Source: Sphingorhabdus lacus
GTDB taxonomy: Bacteria > Pseudomonadota > Alphaproteobacteria > Sphingomonadales > Sphingomonadaceae
NCBI RefSeq assembly: GCF_009768975.1
Contig: NZ_CP035733.1
Span: forward strand, 496,001-560,000
Direction: 5' to 3'
Length of the DNA: 64,000 nt
A model generated the notes under the pieces. The model was given only the letters and a program-made list of their open reading frames with translations. It had not been told where the DNA came from and made no database searches. This document shows, piece by piece, positions 1-7,963 of the stretch. Made by a program: the position numbers and the translations under genes. The number at the start of each line of letters is the position of its first letter. Position 1 is the first letter of the stretch.

Positions 1-231
1 CGCTAGAATCTGGTCAGGGTTGTCGATCAGCCCTTCGGAAAGACTAAATCCTATTGCATAATCATGAAGGTCGATAGGCGTTGCCATCATGACGGCATAG
101 CCGATGCCATTATACTCGATCGCGATTGCCGCTTCGACTATGGTGTGCCGAACGATTTGCGCATTTTCGCTGCCATCCGATTTGACGACGTCAAAATCGA
201 CCGGGATCGCGCCATTTTCAGGCTGAGGCAT
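1..231 (-). CDS. fdhD: Formate dehydrogenase accessory sulfurtransferase FdhD (3' part beyond window)
   Basis: FdhD carries sulfur from a cysteine desulfurase to the molybdenum cofactor of formate dehydrogenase and is needed for activity. Only the first 77 codons are present; the gene runs off the left edge. I translated it by hand: it starts MPQPENG and contains the family's early core, with EYNGIGYAVMMATPIDLHDY followed by IGFSLSEGLI, matching the usual 'NG...MM.TP.DL.DFA.GFSL.EG' pattern of FdhD N-termini. The ATG lies 14 bases inside the end of fdsD, so it is the last known gene of the fds operon. The catalytic cysteine region is outside the window and could not be checked. Confidence 0.85.
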   Translation of the reverse strand, partial: MPQPENGAIPVDFDVVKSDGSENAQIVRHTIVEAAIAIEYNGIGYAVMMATPIDLHDYAIGFSLSEGLIDNPDQILA

Positions 232-430
232 GTGCTTGCGCTAAACGCTGCACCGCAGCCGCCGCGACAGGAGAAAGACCTTCGCGGTTACTTTCGAATA
301 TCATCTGCTTCATTCGCGGATCCCAGAACAAGTGGATATGCTCAGCCGTCGCAGTCACAGGGTCCGGGTCCGTCGCCAGATTAGTAGCGATCCGGTTGAG
401 CATATACACAAGGCGTTCAAGGCTTGTCAC
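218..430 (-). CDS. fdsD: NAD-dependent formate dehydrogenase delta subunit
   Basis: A 70-residue protein of the small FdsD family found at the end of fds operons. It is needed for assembly or stability of the soluble Mo-containing NAD-linked formate dehydrogenase. The assignment rests on size, position directly after fdsA and the motif around residues 9-20 (MLNRIATNLATD) with a following HLFWDPRM segment typical of the family. The start is GTG, overlapping the fdsA stop as GTGA, which suggests translational coupling. Its 3' end overlaps fdhD by 14 bases. Confidence 0.85.
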   Translation of the reverse strand: MTSLERLVYMLNRIATNLATDPDPVTATAEHIHLFWDPRMKQMIFESNREGLSPVAAAAVQRLAQAHASA

Positions 431-3285
431 TCGGCTGGCACCTCGGTCGCTATCCGCCGTGCGCGTTCGGAAAGTGCCTCATATTCCTCCTGCCAATCGG
501 TGGGACCGTTGGACGAGCTGATCTGGACCGCAGTAACTTTATATTCAGGGCAATTGGTGGCCCAGTCGCTAAAGTCGGTTGTGACCACATTCGCCTGTGT
601 AACGGCGTGGTGGAAGGTAGTGTAAACGACCCCCGGCGCGACACGGTCCGTGACTGTCGCGCGCAACGTCGTTTCTCCTGCGCGGCTGGCCAGTTTGACC
701 CAATCCCCCGACTTTATGCCACGATCTTCGGCATCCACCGGATGTATTTCGAGCAAATCTTCCGGGTGCCATGCGACATTTTCGGTCCGCCGCGTCTGGG
801 CACCCACATTATAATGCGACAAGATACGGCCGGTCGTCAGCAATAGCGGGAAACGCGGACCGGTTTTTTCATCGGTCGGGACATAATCCGTCACAACAAA
901 CTTGCCCTTGCCACGCACAAAACCATCGACATGCATGATCGGCGATCCGTCCGGCGCGGCATCGGTTACCGGCCATTGCAGCGATCCTTCTTCGTCCAGC
1001 CGGGCAAAGGAAACCCCCGCAAATGTTGGGGTCAACCGTGCAATCTCGTCCATGATTTCGGACGGATGGGCATAATTCCAGCCGAGCCCCATAGCTTGGG
1101 CGAGGCGCTGTGTGACCTCCCAATCTTCCAGGCCATTAAGAGGTGTCATCACCTTGCGAACGGGTTGGATCCGACGTTCGGCATTTGTGAACGTGCCGTT
1201 CTTTTCCAGGAAGGTCGATCCGGGCAGGAATATATGTGCGTAATTTGCAGTCTCATTCAGGAAAAGATCGTGCACGATGACGCATTCCATGGCCGCAAGT
1301 CCTGCCGACACATGTTTTGTATTCGGGTCTGACTGCAAAATATCTTCGCCCTGCACATATAGCGCCTTGAACACGCCATCGACGGCGGCGTCGAGCATAT
1401 TGGGGATGCGCAGTCCTGGTTCGGGGTCAAGCGCTACGCCCCAATCATTTTCGAACAGCTTTCGCGCATCACCATCACTGACATGGCGATATCCCGACAG
1501 TTCATGCGGGAAGCTGCCCATGTCACACGCGCCTTGGACGTTATTCTGACCGCGCAACGGGTTCACGCCAACGCCGCGCCGTCCGATATTGCCGGTTGCC
1601 ATGGCAAGATTGGCAATGGCCATGACGGTCGAACTGCCTTGCGAATGTTCGGTGACGCCCAAGCCATAATAGATCGCACCATTGCCGCCGGTTGCATAAA
1701 GCCGCGCTGCGGCGCGCAATTCTTCGGCATCGACTAAAGTTACCGGTTGCAGGCTTTCTGGGCTGTTGCGGGGCTGCGCCACAAATTCGGCCCAGTGGCG
1801 ATATTCATCCCAATCGCAACGTTCTTTAATAAAGGCCTCATTGGCGAGCCCCTCGCTAACGATGACATGCGCCATGGCCGTCAGCACAGCGACGTTTGTC
1901 CCGGGGCGAAGGGGCAAGTGATGATCTGCCTCGATATGCGGAGACCGCACAATGTCTGTGCGGCGCGGGTCGATTACGATCAGCTTTGCAGGCGGACGTC
2001 CATCCTGTCCCCGCAGCCGTCGTTTCATGCGGCTGGCGAACACGGGATGCCCGTCTGTCGGATTTGCGCCGATGATGAGGATGACGTCGCATTCCTCAAC
2101 GCTGTCGAAATCCTGAGTGCCTGCGCTGGTGCCGAAGGTTGTCTTTAATCCATAGCCGGTAGGCGAATGGCAGACGCGGGCGCAGGTATCGACATTGTTG
2201 TTTCCGAACCCGGCGCGGACAAGTTTCTGGACCAAGAAGGTTTCTTCATTGGTGCAGCGGCTAGAGGTAATTCCGCCCAAGGCATGGCGGCCATAGGTGT
2301 CCGAAATGCGCTTAAGTTCGGAAGCTGTATAGGCGAATGCCTCATCCCACTCGACCTCACGCCATGCGTCGTTGATCGATTTGCGGATCATCGGTTTCAG
2401 GATGCGGTCCTGATGCTGGGCGTAACCCCACGCAAAACGCCCTTTGACGCAGCTGTGTCCGCGGTTGGCCTTGCCATCCTTGTAGGGCACCATGCGCACC
2501 AATTGTTCGCCGCGCATCTCCGCACGGAAGGTGCAGCCGACGCCGCAATAGGCGCATGTGGTGACCACACTGCGTTCGGGCGTGCCAATCTCGACGACTT
2601 TTTTCTCGACAAGCGTGGCGGTCGGGCAAGCTTGCACACAAGCGCCGCAGGAAACGCATTCGGATCCCAGAAAATTGTCGCTCGCCAAACCGGCAGAAAT
2701 TTTGGAATCCCACCCACGGCCTTCCATGGTGAGCGCCAGTGTTCCCTGAACCTCGTCGCATGCGCGTATGCAGCGCGAACAGGCAATACATTTGCTGGGA
2801 TCGAAATCGAAATAGGGGTTCGAATGGTCCTTTTCCTGACCCAAATGGGTGCTTTGCACCTCATAACGCACATCGCGCAGGCCGACCGCGCCTGCTTGGT
2901 CCTGCAACTCGCAATCGCCGTTGGCGGCGCAGGTCAGACAATCAAGCGGGTGGTCGGAAATATAGAGTTCCATCACGCCTTTGCGCAGCTTTTGCAGATG
3001 CGGCGTTTGGGTGTGGACGACCATATCCTGTTCGACGGGTGTTGTGCAACTGGCTGGCGTTCCCCTGCGGCCATCGATTTCGACGAGGCACAGGCGGCAC
3101 GAGCCAAAGCTCTTCATATTGTCGGTGGCGCACAGCTTGGGGATCGACGTCCCTTGTTCGGCCGCTGCACGCATCACGCTTGTTCCTGCCGGAACGGTGA
3201 CTTGCCGCCCATCAATGGTGCACGTCACAAGATCGCTCGATCCGCTGGCTGGCGTACCGAAATCTTTCTGCGGCTGATACGTCAT
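427..3285 (-). CDS. fdsA: NAD-dependent formate dehydrogenase alpha (catalytic Mo/bis-MGD) subunit
   Basis: A 952-residue catalytic subunit oxidising formate to CO2 at a molybdopterin centre. Cluster ligands visible in order: a [2Fe-2S] ferredoxin domain (C52, C63, C66, C80), a His/Cys cluster of NuoG type (H112, C116, C119, C125), two [4Fe-4S] ferredoxin motifs (C166/169/172/176 and C210/213/216/220) and the molybdopterin-oxidoreductase [4Fe-4S] site (C244, C247, C251, C279). The likely Mo-ligand cysteine with the adjacent catalytic histidine is at C372-H373 (VCHSPT), the arrangement known from Rhodobacter and Cupriavidus FdsA. Cysteine rather than selenocysteine is encoded. Length is normal for the family. 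It should pass electrons through FdsB/FdsG to NAD+. Confidence 0.97.
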   Translation of the reverse strand: MTYQPQKDFGTPASGSSDLVTCTIDGRQVTVPAGTSVMRAAAEQGTSIPKLCATDNMKSFGSCRLCLVEIDGRRGTPASCTTPVEQDMVVHTQTPHLQKLRKGVMELYISDHPLDCLTCAANGDCELQDQAGAVGLRDVRYEVQSTHLGQEKDHSNPYFDFDPSKCIACSRCIRACDEVQGTLALTMEGRGWDSKISAGLASDNFLGSECVSCGACVQACPTATLVEKKVVEIGTPERSVVTTCAYCGVGCTFRAEMRGEQLVRMVPYKDGKANRGHSCVKGRFAWGYAQHQDRILKPMIRKSINDAWREVEWDEAFAYTASELKRISDTYGRHALGGITSSRCTNEETFLVQKLVRAGFGNNNVDTCARVCHSPTGYGLKTTFGTSAGTQDFDSVEECDVILIIGANPTDGHPVFASRMKRRLRGQDGRPPAKLIVIDPRRTDIVRSPHIEADHHLPLRPGTNVAVLTAMAHVIVSEGLANEAFIKERCDWDEYRHWAEFVAQPRNSPESLQPVTLVDAEELRAAARLYATGGNGAIYYGLGVTEHSQGSSTVMAIANLAMATGNIGRRGVGVNPLRGQNNVQGACDMGSFPHELSGYRHVSDGDARKLFENDWGVALDPEPGLRIPNMLDAAVDGVFKALYVQGEDILQSDPNTKHVSAGLAAMECVIVHDLFLNETANYAHIFLPGSTFLEKNGTFTNAERRIQPVRKVMTPLNGLEDWEVTQRLAQAMGLGWNYAHPSEIMDEIARLTPTFAGVSFARLDEEGSLQWPVTDAAPDGSPIMHVDGFVRGKGKFVVTDYVPTDEKTGPRFPLLLTTGRILSHYNVGAQTRRTENVAWHPEDLLEIHPVDAEDRGIKSGDWVKLASRAGETTLRATVTDRVAPGVVYTTFHHAVTQANVVTTDFSDWATNCPEYKVTAVQISSSNGPTDWQEEYEALSERARRIATEVPAE

Positions 3286-3316
3286 AGGTTCACCTTACAC
3301 GAAATCGGGAAAGCCA

Positions 3317-3856
3317 TCATCCTTGTCCCGCAAATTTGCACGAAAATTCTTCCAAATCGGCCGGCGTATTGAAATTTGCATGGGCAACGGTCGCGGGCAA
3401 AGCTTGCGCACCGATTGTTTCAATCCAGTGCCGCATTGAGTGGTTAAACTGCTGTTCCAGATGCCGTTCCAGAACGGGAGCGAGCGAAGCAGGCCAAAGG
3501 CCAAAAAGATAATGCCCCTCGACAAAATAGGCCGATTGCGTGTCCGCAGGATCCGGAATTAGTGGAAGTGGCAAGACGTCGCACCCAGCCGTCAGGACGT
3601 AGTCAAAACCGTTGTCCCGTGCAAAATGGAGCGCGGCATTCAATCCGCCCAATGGGCCCATATCGGTAGCCGGGCGGTCGGCAACGCACCGGATACCGGG
3701 CCATTCCCGGCCACAGATGATCATTGCTTCAACCCGAGTGCCCAAGCATTCCGCGACATGCTCGATCAAGGGGCGGCCATTGAGCAATGCGGCTGCCTTA
3801 TCGCTTCCAAAGCGTGTGGATTTCCCCCCGGCAAGGATAGCGCCCAACCGCTTCAC
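3317..3856 (-). CDS. mobA: MobA-like molybdenum cofactor guanylyltransferase
   Basis: A 179-residue nucleotidyltransferase predicted to add GMP to Mo-molybdopterin to give the MGD cofactor that FdsA needs. The N-terminus has the MobA signature LAGGKSTRFGSDK, followed by PLIEH and a GCDVLPLP segment equivalent to the metal-binding aspartate region. I chose the GTG at 3856, which overlaps the fdsB stop as GTGA and puts the LAGG motif at residue 7; the longer reading from 3925 would add residues inside fdsB with no family support. It sits between fdsB and fdsA, an unusual place for mobA. It is a little shorter than typical MobA (about 190-200 residues) but the key motifs are kept. Confidence 0.88.
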   Translation of the reverse strand: MKRLGAILAGGKSTRFGSDKAAALLNGRPLIEHVAECLGTRVEAMIICGREWPGIRCVADRPATDMGPLGGLNAALHFARDNGFDYVLTAGCDVLPLPLIPDPADTQSAYFVEGHYLFGLWPASLAPVLERHLEQQFNHSMRHWIETIGAQALPATVAHANFNTPADLEEFSCKFAGQG

Positions 3857-5295
3857 CGAAAGTCTTCCGGAAAATGGGTGATGGCCGACATAACAGGGTA
3901 AGGCGTAAATCCGCCAAGCGCGCACAGCGAACCAAATTTCATCGTTTCGGAAAGGTCGGCCAGAAGCGCCAAATTCGCTTCGACATTTTTGCCTGCGATA
4001 ATTTGGTCCAGAGTTTCAACGCCGCGCGTGCTGCCCAAACGGCAGGGTGTGCATTTGCCGCAGCTTTCTATTGCGCAGAATTCCATGGCAAACCGTGCCA
4101 TCTGCGCCATGTCCACGGTATCGTCAAAAACTGTAATTCCGGCATGACCGATCAAGGCGTCGGCGGCGGCAAAGGCTTCATAGTCGAAAGGCAGGTCGAA
4201 ACGGGAAGGGGGAATATAGGCCCCCAAAGGCCCGCCGACCTGAACGCAACGCACCGGCCGTCCGCTTTCGGTGCCGCCGCCAATATCGTTGACCAGTTCG
4301 CCCAATGTGATGCCAAATCCGACCTCGAACAATCCGCCATATTTGACATTACCTGCCAATTGGACAGGCATCGTCCCTTTGGAGCGTCCCATGCCATAGG
4401 ACGCATAGGCTTCGCCGCCATGCGTCAAAATCCATGGAATGGCGGCAAGTGTCAGCACATTGTTGACAACGGTCGGCTTGCCGAAAAGCCCTTCCAGCGC
4501 GGGAAGGGGAGGTTTTGCGCGCACTTCGCCGCGCTTTCCCTCAAGGCTGTTCAGCAAGGATGTTTCTTCGCCGCACACATAGGCGCCGGCCCCGACGCGG
4601 ACCTCGACTACAAAAGGTGCCACCAGATGTGTCGATGCAGCGATGGCGGCTTCCATTTTGGCGATGGCGTGCGGATATTCGGACCGGATATATACATATC
4701 CCTTGCTAGCGCCCACCGCCAACGCAGCGATAGCCATGCCTTCGATCAGCATGAAGGGATCGCCCTCCATCACCATGCGGTCCGCAAATGTCGCGCTGTC
4801 GCCTTCGTCGGCGTTGCAGACGATATACTTCGAATCCGCTTCAGCCGATGCGACGGTCTTCCATTTAATGCCCGCCGGAAAGCCCGCGCCTCCACGGCCC
4901 CGTAGTCCGGATGCAAACACCGTTTCAATCGTCGCGTCCGCGCCAATAGCCCGCGCTTTCGCAAGACCGAGCCATCCCTCGCTAGCGTAATAATCGTCGA
5001 GCGATGTCGGCCGGGTCTTGCCAGCCCGCGCGAAAGTCAGGCGCGATTGAACGGTGAGGAACGGATGTTCCGCAATCGCACCGATTGACTCGGCTTCGCC
5101 CGCCAAAATGGTACCAACCTGATCGGCTGTTACATTCGCGTAGCCGACGCCTTCGACATCGACCAGCGGTTCGAGCCAATGCATGCCCCAGCTCGACACG
5201 CGCTCAACTTCTGCACCGGCGTGCATGAACGCCTGTGCAACGGTGTCGGCACCGCAAGCTATCGCAAGAGCGTCATCGGAAATGCGAATTTTCAC
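3853..5295 (-). CDS. fdsB: NAD-dependent formate dehydrogenase beta subunit (NuoF-like, FMN/NAD)
   Basis: A 480-residue diaphorase subunit related to NuoF of complex I. It binds FMN and NAD+ and a [4Fe-4S] cluster and hands electrons from FdsA to NAD+. The glycine-rich FMN/NADH motif GRGGAGFPAGIKW lies at about residues 133-145, a second NuoF-type segment AYVCGEETSLLNS at about 238-250, and the cluster ligands are C412, C415, C418 and C458 (ESCGKCTPCR, then SLCALGG). The first 100 residues are the poorly conserved N-terminal domain of FdsB. It overlaps fdsG by four bases upstream and mobA by four downstream. Confidence 0.96.
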   Translation of the reverse strand: MKIRISDDALAIACGADTVAQAFMHAGAEVERVSSWGMHWLEPLVDVEGVGYANVTADQVGTILAGEAESIGAIAEHPFLTVQSRLTFARAGKTRPTSLDDYYASEGWLGLAKARAIGADATIETVFASGLRGRGGAGFPAGIKWKTVASAEADSKYIVCNADEGDSATFADRMVMEGDPFMLIEGMAIAALAVGASKGYVYIRSEYPHAIAKMEAAIAASTHLVAPFVVEVRVGAGAYVCGEETSLLNSLEGKRGEVRAKPPLPALEGLFGKPTVVNNVLTLAAIPWILTHGGEAYASYGMGRSKGTMPVQLAGNVKYGGLFEVGFGITLGELVNDIGGGTESGRPVRCVQVGGPLGAYIPPSRFDLPFDYEAFAAADALIGHAGITVFDDTVDMAQMARFAMEFCAIESCGKCTPCRLGSTRGVETLDQIIAGKNVEANLALLADLSETMKFGSLCALGGFTPYPVMSAITHFPEDFR

Positions 5296-5702
5296 AAGCT
5301 AGCCAACAACGCGGTCAGCCGCGTGCTATCCAAACGGGCGTGTACGGTCTCACCGACCAGTGCGGCGGGACCCACCGAGCATAGCCCCAGACAATAGATG
5401 GGCTCCACCTTTACGCGGGTCTGGCCCTCGGCGACCGGAACCAGCGCTTCCACGCCTCGCGCCTTGCACGCTTCCGCGCGACAAAGTTTGAGGACCGGTC
5501 GCGTCTCGGCCTCTGTCCGGAAATCATGATAGAAACTGACTACGCCATAGACCTCTGCACGGGTCAAATTCAGGGCATGCGCAATTTCCCGCATCGCCTC
5601 TTCGCTGACATGGCCGAACACCTTCTGCACATCATGCAGGATGGGGAGCAAAGGGCCTTCGCGCTCTGCATGTTCGGCCAAAATGTCGGCAAGCGATATC
5701 AT
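5292..5702 (-). CDS. fdsG: NAD-dependent formate dehydrogenase gamma subunit (NuoE-like)
   Basis: A 136-residue thioredoxin-fold [2Fe-2S] subunit related to NuoE, part of the soluble formate dehydrogenase electron chain. Cluster ligands are C74, C79, C104 and C108 (LKLCRAEAC and CLGLCSVGP). The helical N-terminal half with VYGVVSFYHDF is typical. The ATG starts directly after the TGA stop of frmA, so the C1 genes are probably co-transcribed. Confidence 0.95.
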   Translation of the reverse strand: MISLADILAEHAEREGPLLPILHDVQKVFGHVSEEAMREIAHALNLTRAEVYGVVSFYHDFRTEAETRPVLKLCRAEACKARGVEALVPVAEGQTRVKVEPIYCLGLCSVGPAALVGETVHARLDSTRLTALLASL

Positions 5703-6812
5703 TCAATAAACTACGACGCTTCGGATGCTCTCGCCTGCATGCATAAGGTCGAAGCCTTTGTTGATTTCATCGAGCGTCAGAACATGGGTGATCATGGGGT
5801 CGATCTGGATCGTGCCGTCCATGTAGAGATCGACGATCTTCGGAACGTCGGTACGGCCTTTCGCCCCACCAAAGGCAGTCCCGCGCCAGTTGCGGCCGGT
5901 CACCAGCTGGAATGGACGCGTGCTGATTTCTTTGCCTGCCTCGGCGACGCCGATGATGATGCTGGTGCCCCAACCGCGATGGCATGCTTCGAGTGCTTGG
6001 CGCATTACGGTCGTGTTACCCGTGCAGTCGAACGTATATTCCGCCCCGCCGTCGGTCAGCGCCACCAGATGCTGGACAATATCGCCTTCGACATCCTTGG
6101 GGTTAACGAAGTGCGTCATGCCGAATTTCTTGCCCCATTCTTCGCGGTCGGGATTAATATCAACGCCGACAATCATGTTCGCGCCCGCCATCTTCGCGCC
6201 TTGCAGCACGTTCAGGCCGATGCCACCCAGACCAAAGACGATGACATTGTCGCCGGGTTGCACCTTTGCGGTGTTTGTGACAGCGCCGACGCCCGTCGTC
6301 ACGCCGCAACCAATGTAGCAGCTGGTCTGGAACGGCGCGTCGCCACGGATTTTCGCGACGGCGATTTCCGGCAAAACCGTGAAGTTCGAAAAGGTCGAGC
6401 AGCCCATATAATGGAAGATCGGCTGACCTTTATAGCTGAACCTTGTTGTGCCATCTGGCATCAGGCCTTTACCTTGCGTTGCGCGGATCGCGGTGCACAG
6501 GTTCGATTTTCCGGACAGGCAGGTTTTGCACTTGCCGCATTCGGGGGTGTAGAGCGGAATAACGTGATCGCCGGGCTTCACACTGGTGACGCCCGCACCA
6601 ACTTCGCGTACGATGCCTGCACCTTCATGGCCCAGAACGCTGGGAAAGAGGCCTTCACTGTCCAATCCGTCGAGCGTGTAAGCGTCGGTATGGCAAATGC
6701 CCGTCGCCATAATTTCTACCAGAACTTCACCCGCCTTCGGGCCTTCGAGATCAAGTTCGACAATCTCCAGTGGCTTCTTCGCTTCAAAAGCTACAGCGGC
6801 GCGGGTCTTCAT
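5703..6812 (-). CDS. frmA: S-(hydroxymethyl)glutathione dehydrogenase / class III alcohol dehydrogenase
   Basis: A 369-residue zinc alcohol dehydrogenase that oxidises the spontaneous formaldehyde-glutathione adduct to S-formylglutathione with NAD+. Catalytic zinc ligands are C40 (GICHTD) and H62 (GHEGAG) plus the downstream cysteine in [10 protein letters not shown]. The structural zinc site is C92, C95, C98, C106. The start is the ATG at 6812 (MKTRAAVAF, the usual class III N-terminus), with GGAG about nine bases upstream; a longer reading would begin at a TTG lying in that RBS. S-formylglutathione hydrolase (FrmB) is not in the window. Just upstream of the formate dehydrogenase genes it fits formaldehyde disposal. 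Confidence 0.95.
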   Translation of the reverse strand: MKTRAAVAFEAKKPLEIVELDLEGPKAGEVLVEIMATGICHTDAYTLDGLDSEGLFPSVLGHEGAGIVREVGAGVTSVKPGDHVIPLYTPECGKCKTCLSGKSNLCTAIRATQGKGLMPDGTTRFSYKGQPIFHYMGCSTFSNFTVLPEIAVAKIRGDAPFQTSCYIGCGVTTGVGAVTNTAKVQPGDNVIVFGLGGIGLNVLQGAKMAGANMIVGVDINPDREEWGKKFGMTHFVNPKDVEGDIVQHLVALTDGGAEYTFDCTGNTTVMRQALEACHRGWGTSIIIGVAEAGKEISTRPFQLVTGRNWRGTAFGGAKGRTDVPKIVDLYMDGTIQIDPMITHVLTLDEINKGFDLMHAGESIRSVVVY

Positions 6813-6868
6813 TTCGGTCTTCTCCAATTCGAATATTGCGATTTCACATTTGCATAAACGTGATTCAA

Positions 6869-7729
6869 CTATTTGAAAACAATTGTGCGGTTCCCGTTGA
6901 GCATAACGCGGTGTTCGAGGTGTAGCTTAACAGCGCGCGCCAACACCCGGCTTTCGGTATCCTGACCTTGGGCGATGAGGTCTTCGATTGTATCGGCATG
7001 ATCGACGATTGAGACGTCTTGTGTAATGATCGGGCCTTCATCCAAATCGGGCGTTACATAATGGGCCGTTGCCCCAACCATTTTGACGCCGCGCTCATAG
7101 GCGCGATGATAGGGTTTTGCGCCCTTGAAGCCCGGCAAAAAGCTGTGGTGAATGTTGATGACGCGTCCATCCAGCTTGCGGCACAACTGGTCGGACAGCA
7201 CCTGCATATAGCGCGCAAGTATAATGAGATCGACCTGCTGTTCCTCCACCATAGCGAGCAACTTGGCCTCTTGTTCCAACTTGTTTTCAGGTGTGATCGG
7301 CAAATGATGGAATTCAATGCCCTCATGGTCAGCCCTGCGTTTCCAGGTCATATGGTTGGAGACGATGCTGGTGACGTCCATCGGCAGTCTTTTAGTCGAT
7401 GTCCGGTACAGCAGATCATTCAAGCAGTGCCCGCCTTGGCTAACCATGATCATCGCCCGCAATTTTTTGCGTAAATCATGGACCCGCCAGTCGAGGCGAA
7501 ATGCGGTGGCCACGGGAAGGAATGCCGAGTTAAAGCGCTCAGATGTCATCTCTTCCGGGCAGGATATGGCGACCCGCATGAAAAAGCGGCCGGTGCTTGC
7601 ATCGCCATATTGGGAGCTTTCAATGATATTGCAGTCCTGGCTCGCAATGGAATTTGCCACTGCGGCAACAATACCCTTGCGGTCTTCGCAAGCTATCAAA
7701 AGAACAAAGTCCGCCCCCGATTGCACCAT
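6869..7729 (-). CDS. purU: Formyltetrahydrofolate deformylase
   Basis: A 286-residue cytosolic enzyme hydrolysing 10-formyl-THF to formate and THF. It has an N-terminal ACT domain (about residues 8-85) and a C-terminal formyltransferase-type catalytic domain with [18 protein letters not shown] and the aspartate in DEGPI, as in E. coli PurU. Length matches the family. In methylotrophy-like and betaine-degrading pathways PurU turns folate-bound C1 units into formate. Here it is the first gene of a strand that leads into frmA and formate dehydrogenase (56 bases to frmA), so that role is more likely than purine balance. Confidence 0.95.
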   Translation of the reverse strand: MVQSGADFVLLIACEDRKGIVAAVANSIASQDCNIIESSQYGDASTGRFFMRVAISCPEEMTSERFNSAFLPVATAFRLDWRVHDLRKKLRAMIMVSQGGHCLNDLLYRTSTKRLPMDVTSIVSNHMTWKRRADHEGIEFHHLPITPENKLEQEAKLLAMVEEQQVDLIILARYMQVLSDQLCRKLDGRVINIHHSFLPGFKGAKPYHRAYERGVKMVGATAHYVTPDLDEGPIITQDVSIVDHADTIEDLIAQGQDTESRVLARAVKLHLEHRVMLNGNRTIVFK

Positions 7730-7963
7730 TGTCTAAACCCTCTCAAATCCGGTGACCGCCTAGCGCCGCCTTTACGCGCTATCTATATCCCGCCGCATAT
7801 ATTAGCCCTTCTAATCGCAACATGTAGATGATGTGATTGATCAAGGAATTTATTTTACCAATCATGAAAATTTGGTCAGTTGCTTGAGGGGGACTCCAGT
7901 TTCAGTCTGCCTGCGGAGATTTGTAAACCCCGCATTGTCGGGGGATGGTTGAGGGGAAGAAAA
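7730..7963. promoter_or_regulatory. Divergent promoter region between purU and the TonB receptor
   Basis: About 230 bases separate the divergent starts of purU (minus) and the TonB-dependent receptor (plus). The region holds a small inverted repeat, ACCAA at 7857-7861 and TTGGT at 7872-7876, around an AT-rich core (TGAAAATTTGG, 7865-7875). A similar AT-rich string is present upstream of the 3-hydroxyisobutyrate-dehydrogenase-like gene at 20425. No clear -35/-10 pair could be fixed by eye. I see no gene here. Confidence 0.35.

Noticed and set aside
2167..3372. 401-codon plus-strand frame across fdsA
   Set aside because: Entirely antisense to fdsA, whose cluster motifs are complete; no RBS or family motif in the plus frame.
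3857..3925. Longer mobA start
   Set aside because: The added residues lie inside fdsB and precede the canonical KRLGAILAGG start; GTG at 3856 overlaps the fdsB stop as is usual here.
5526..6857. 443-codon plus-strand frame across fdsG and frmA
   Set aside because: Shadow of two well-supported minus-strand genes with catalytic residues intact.
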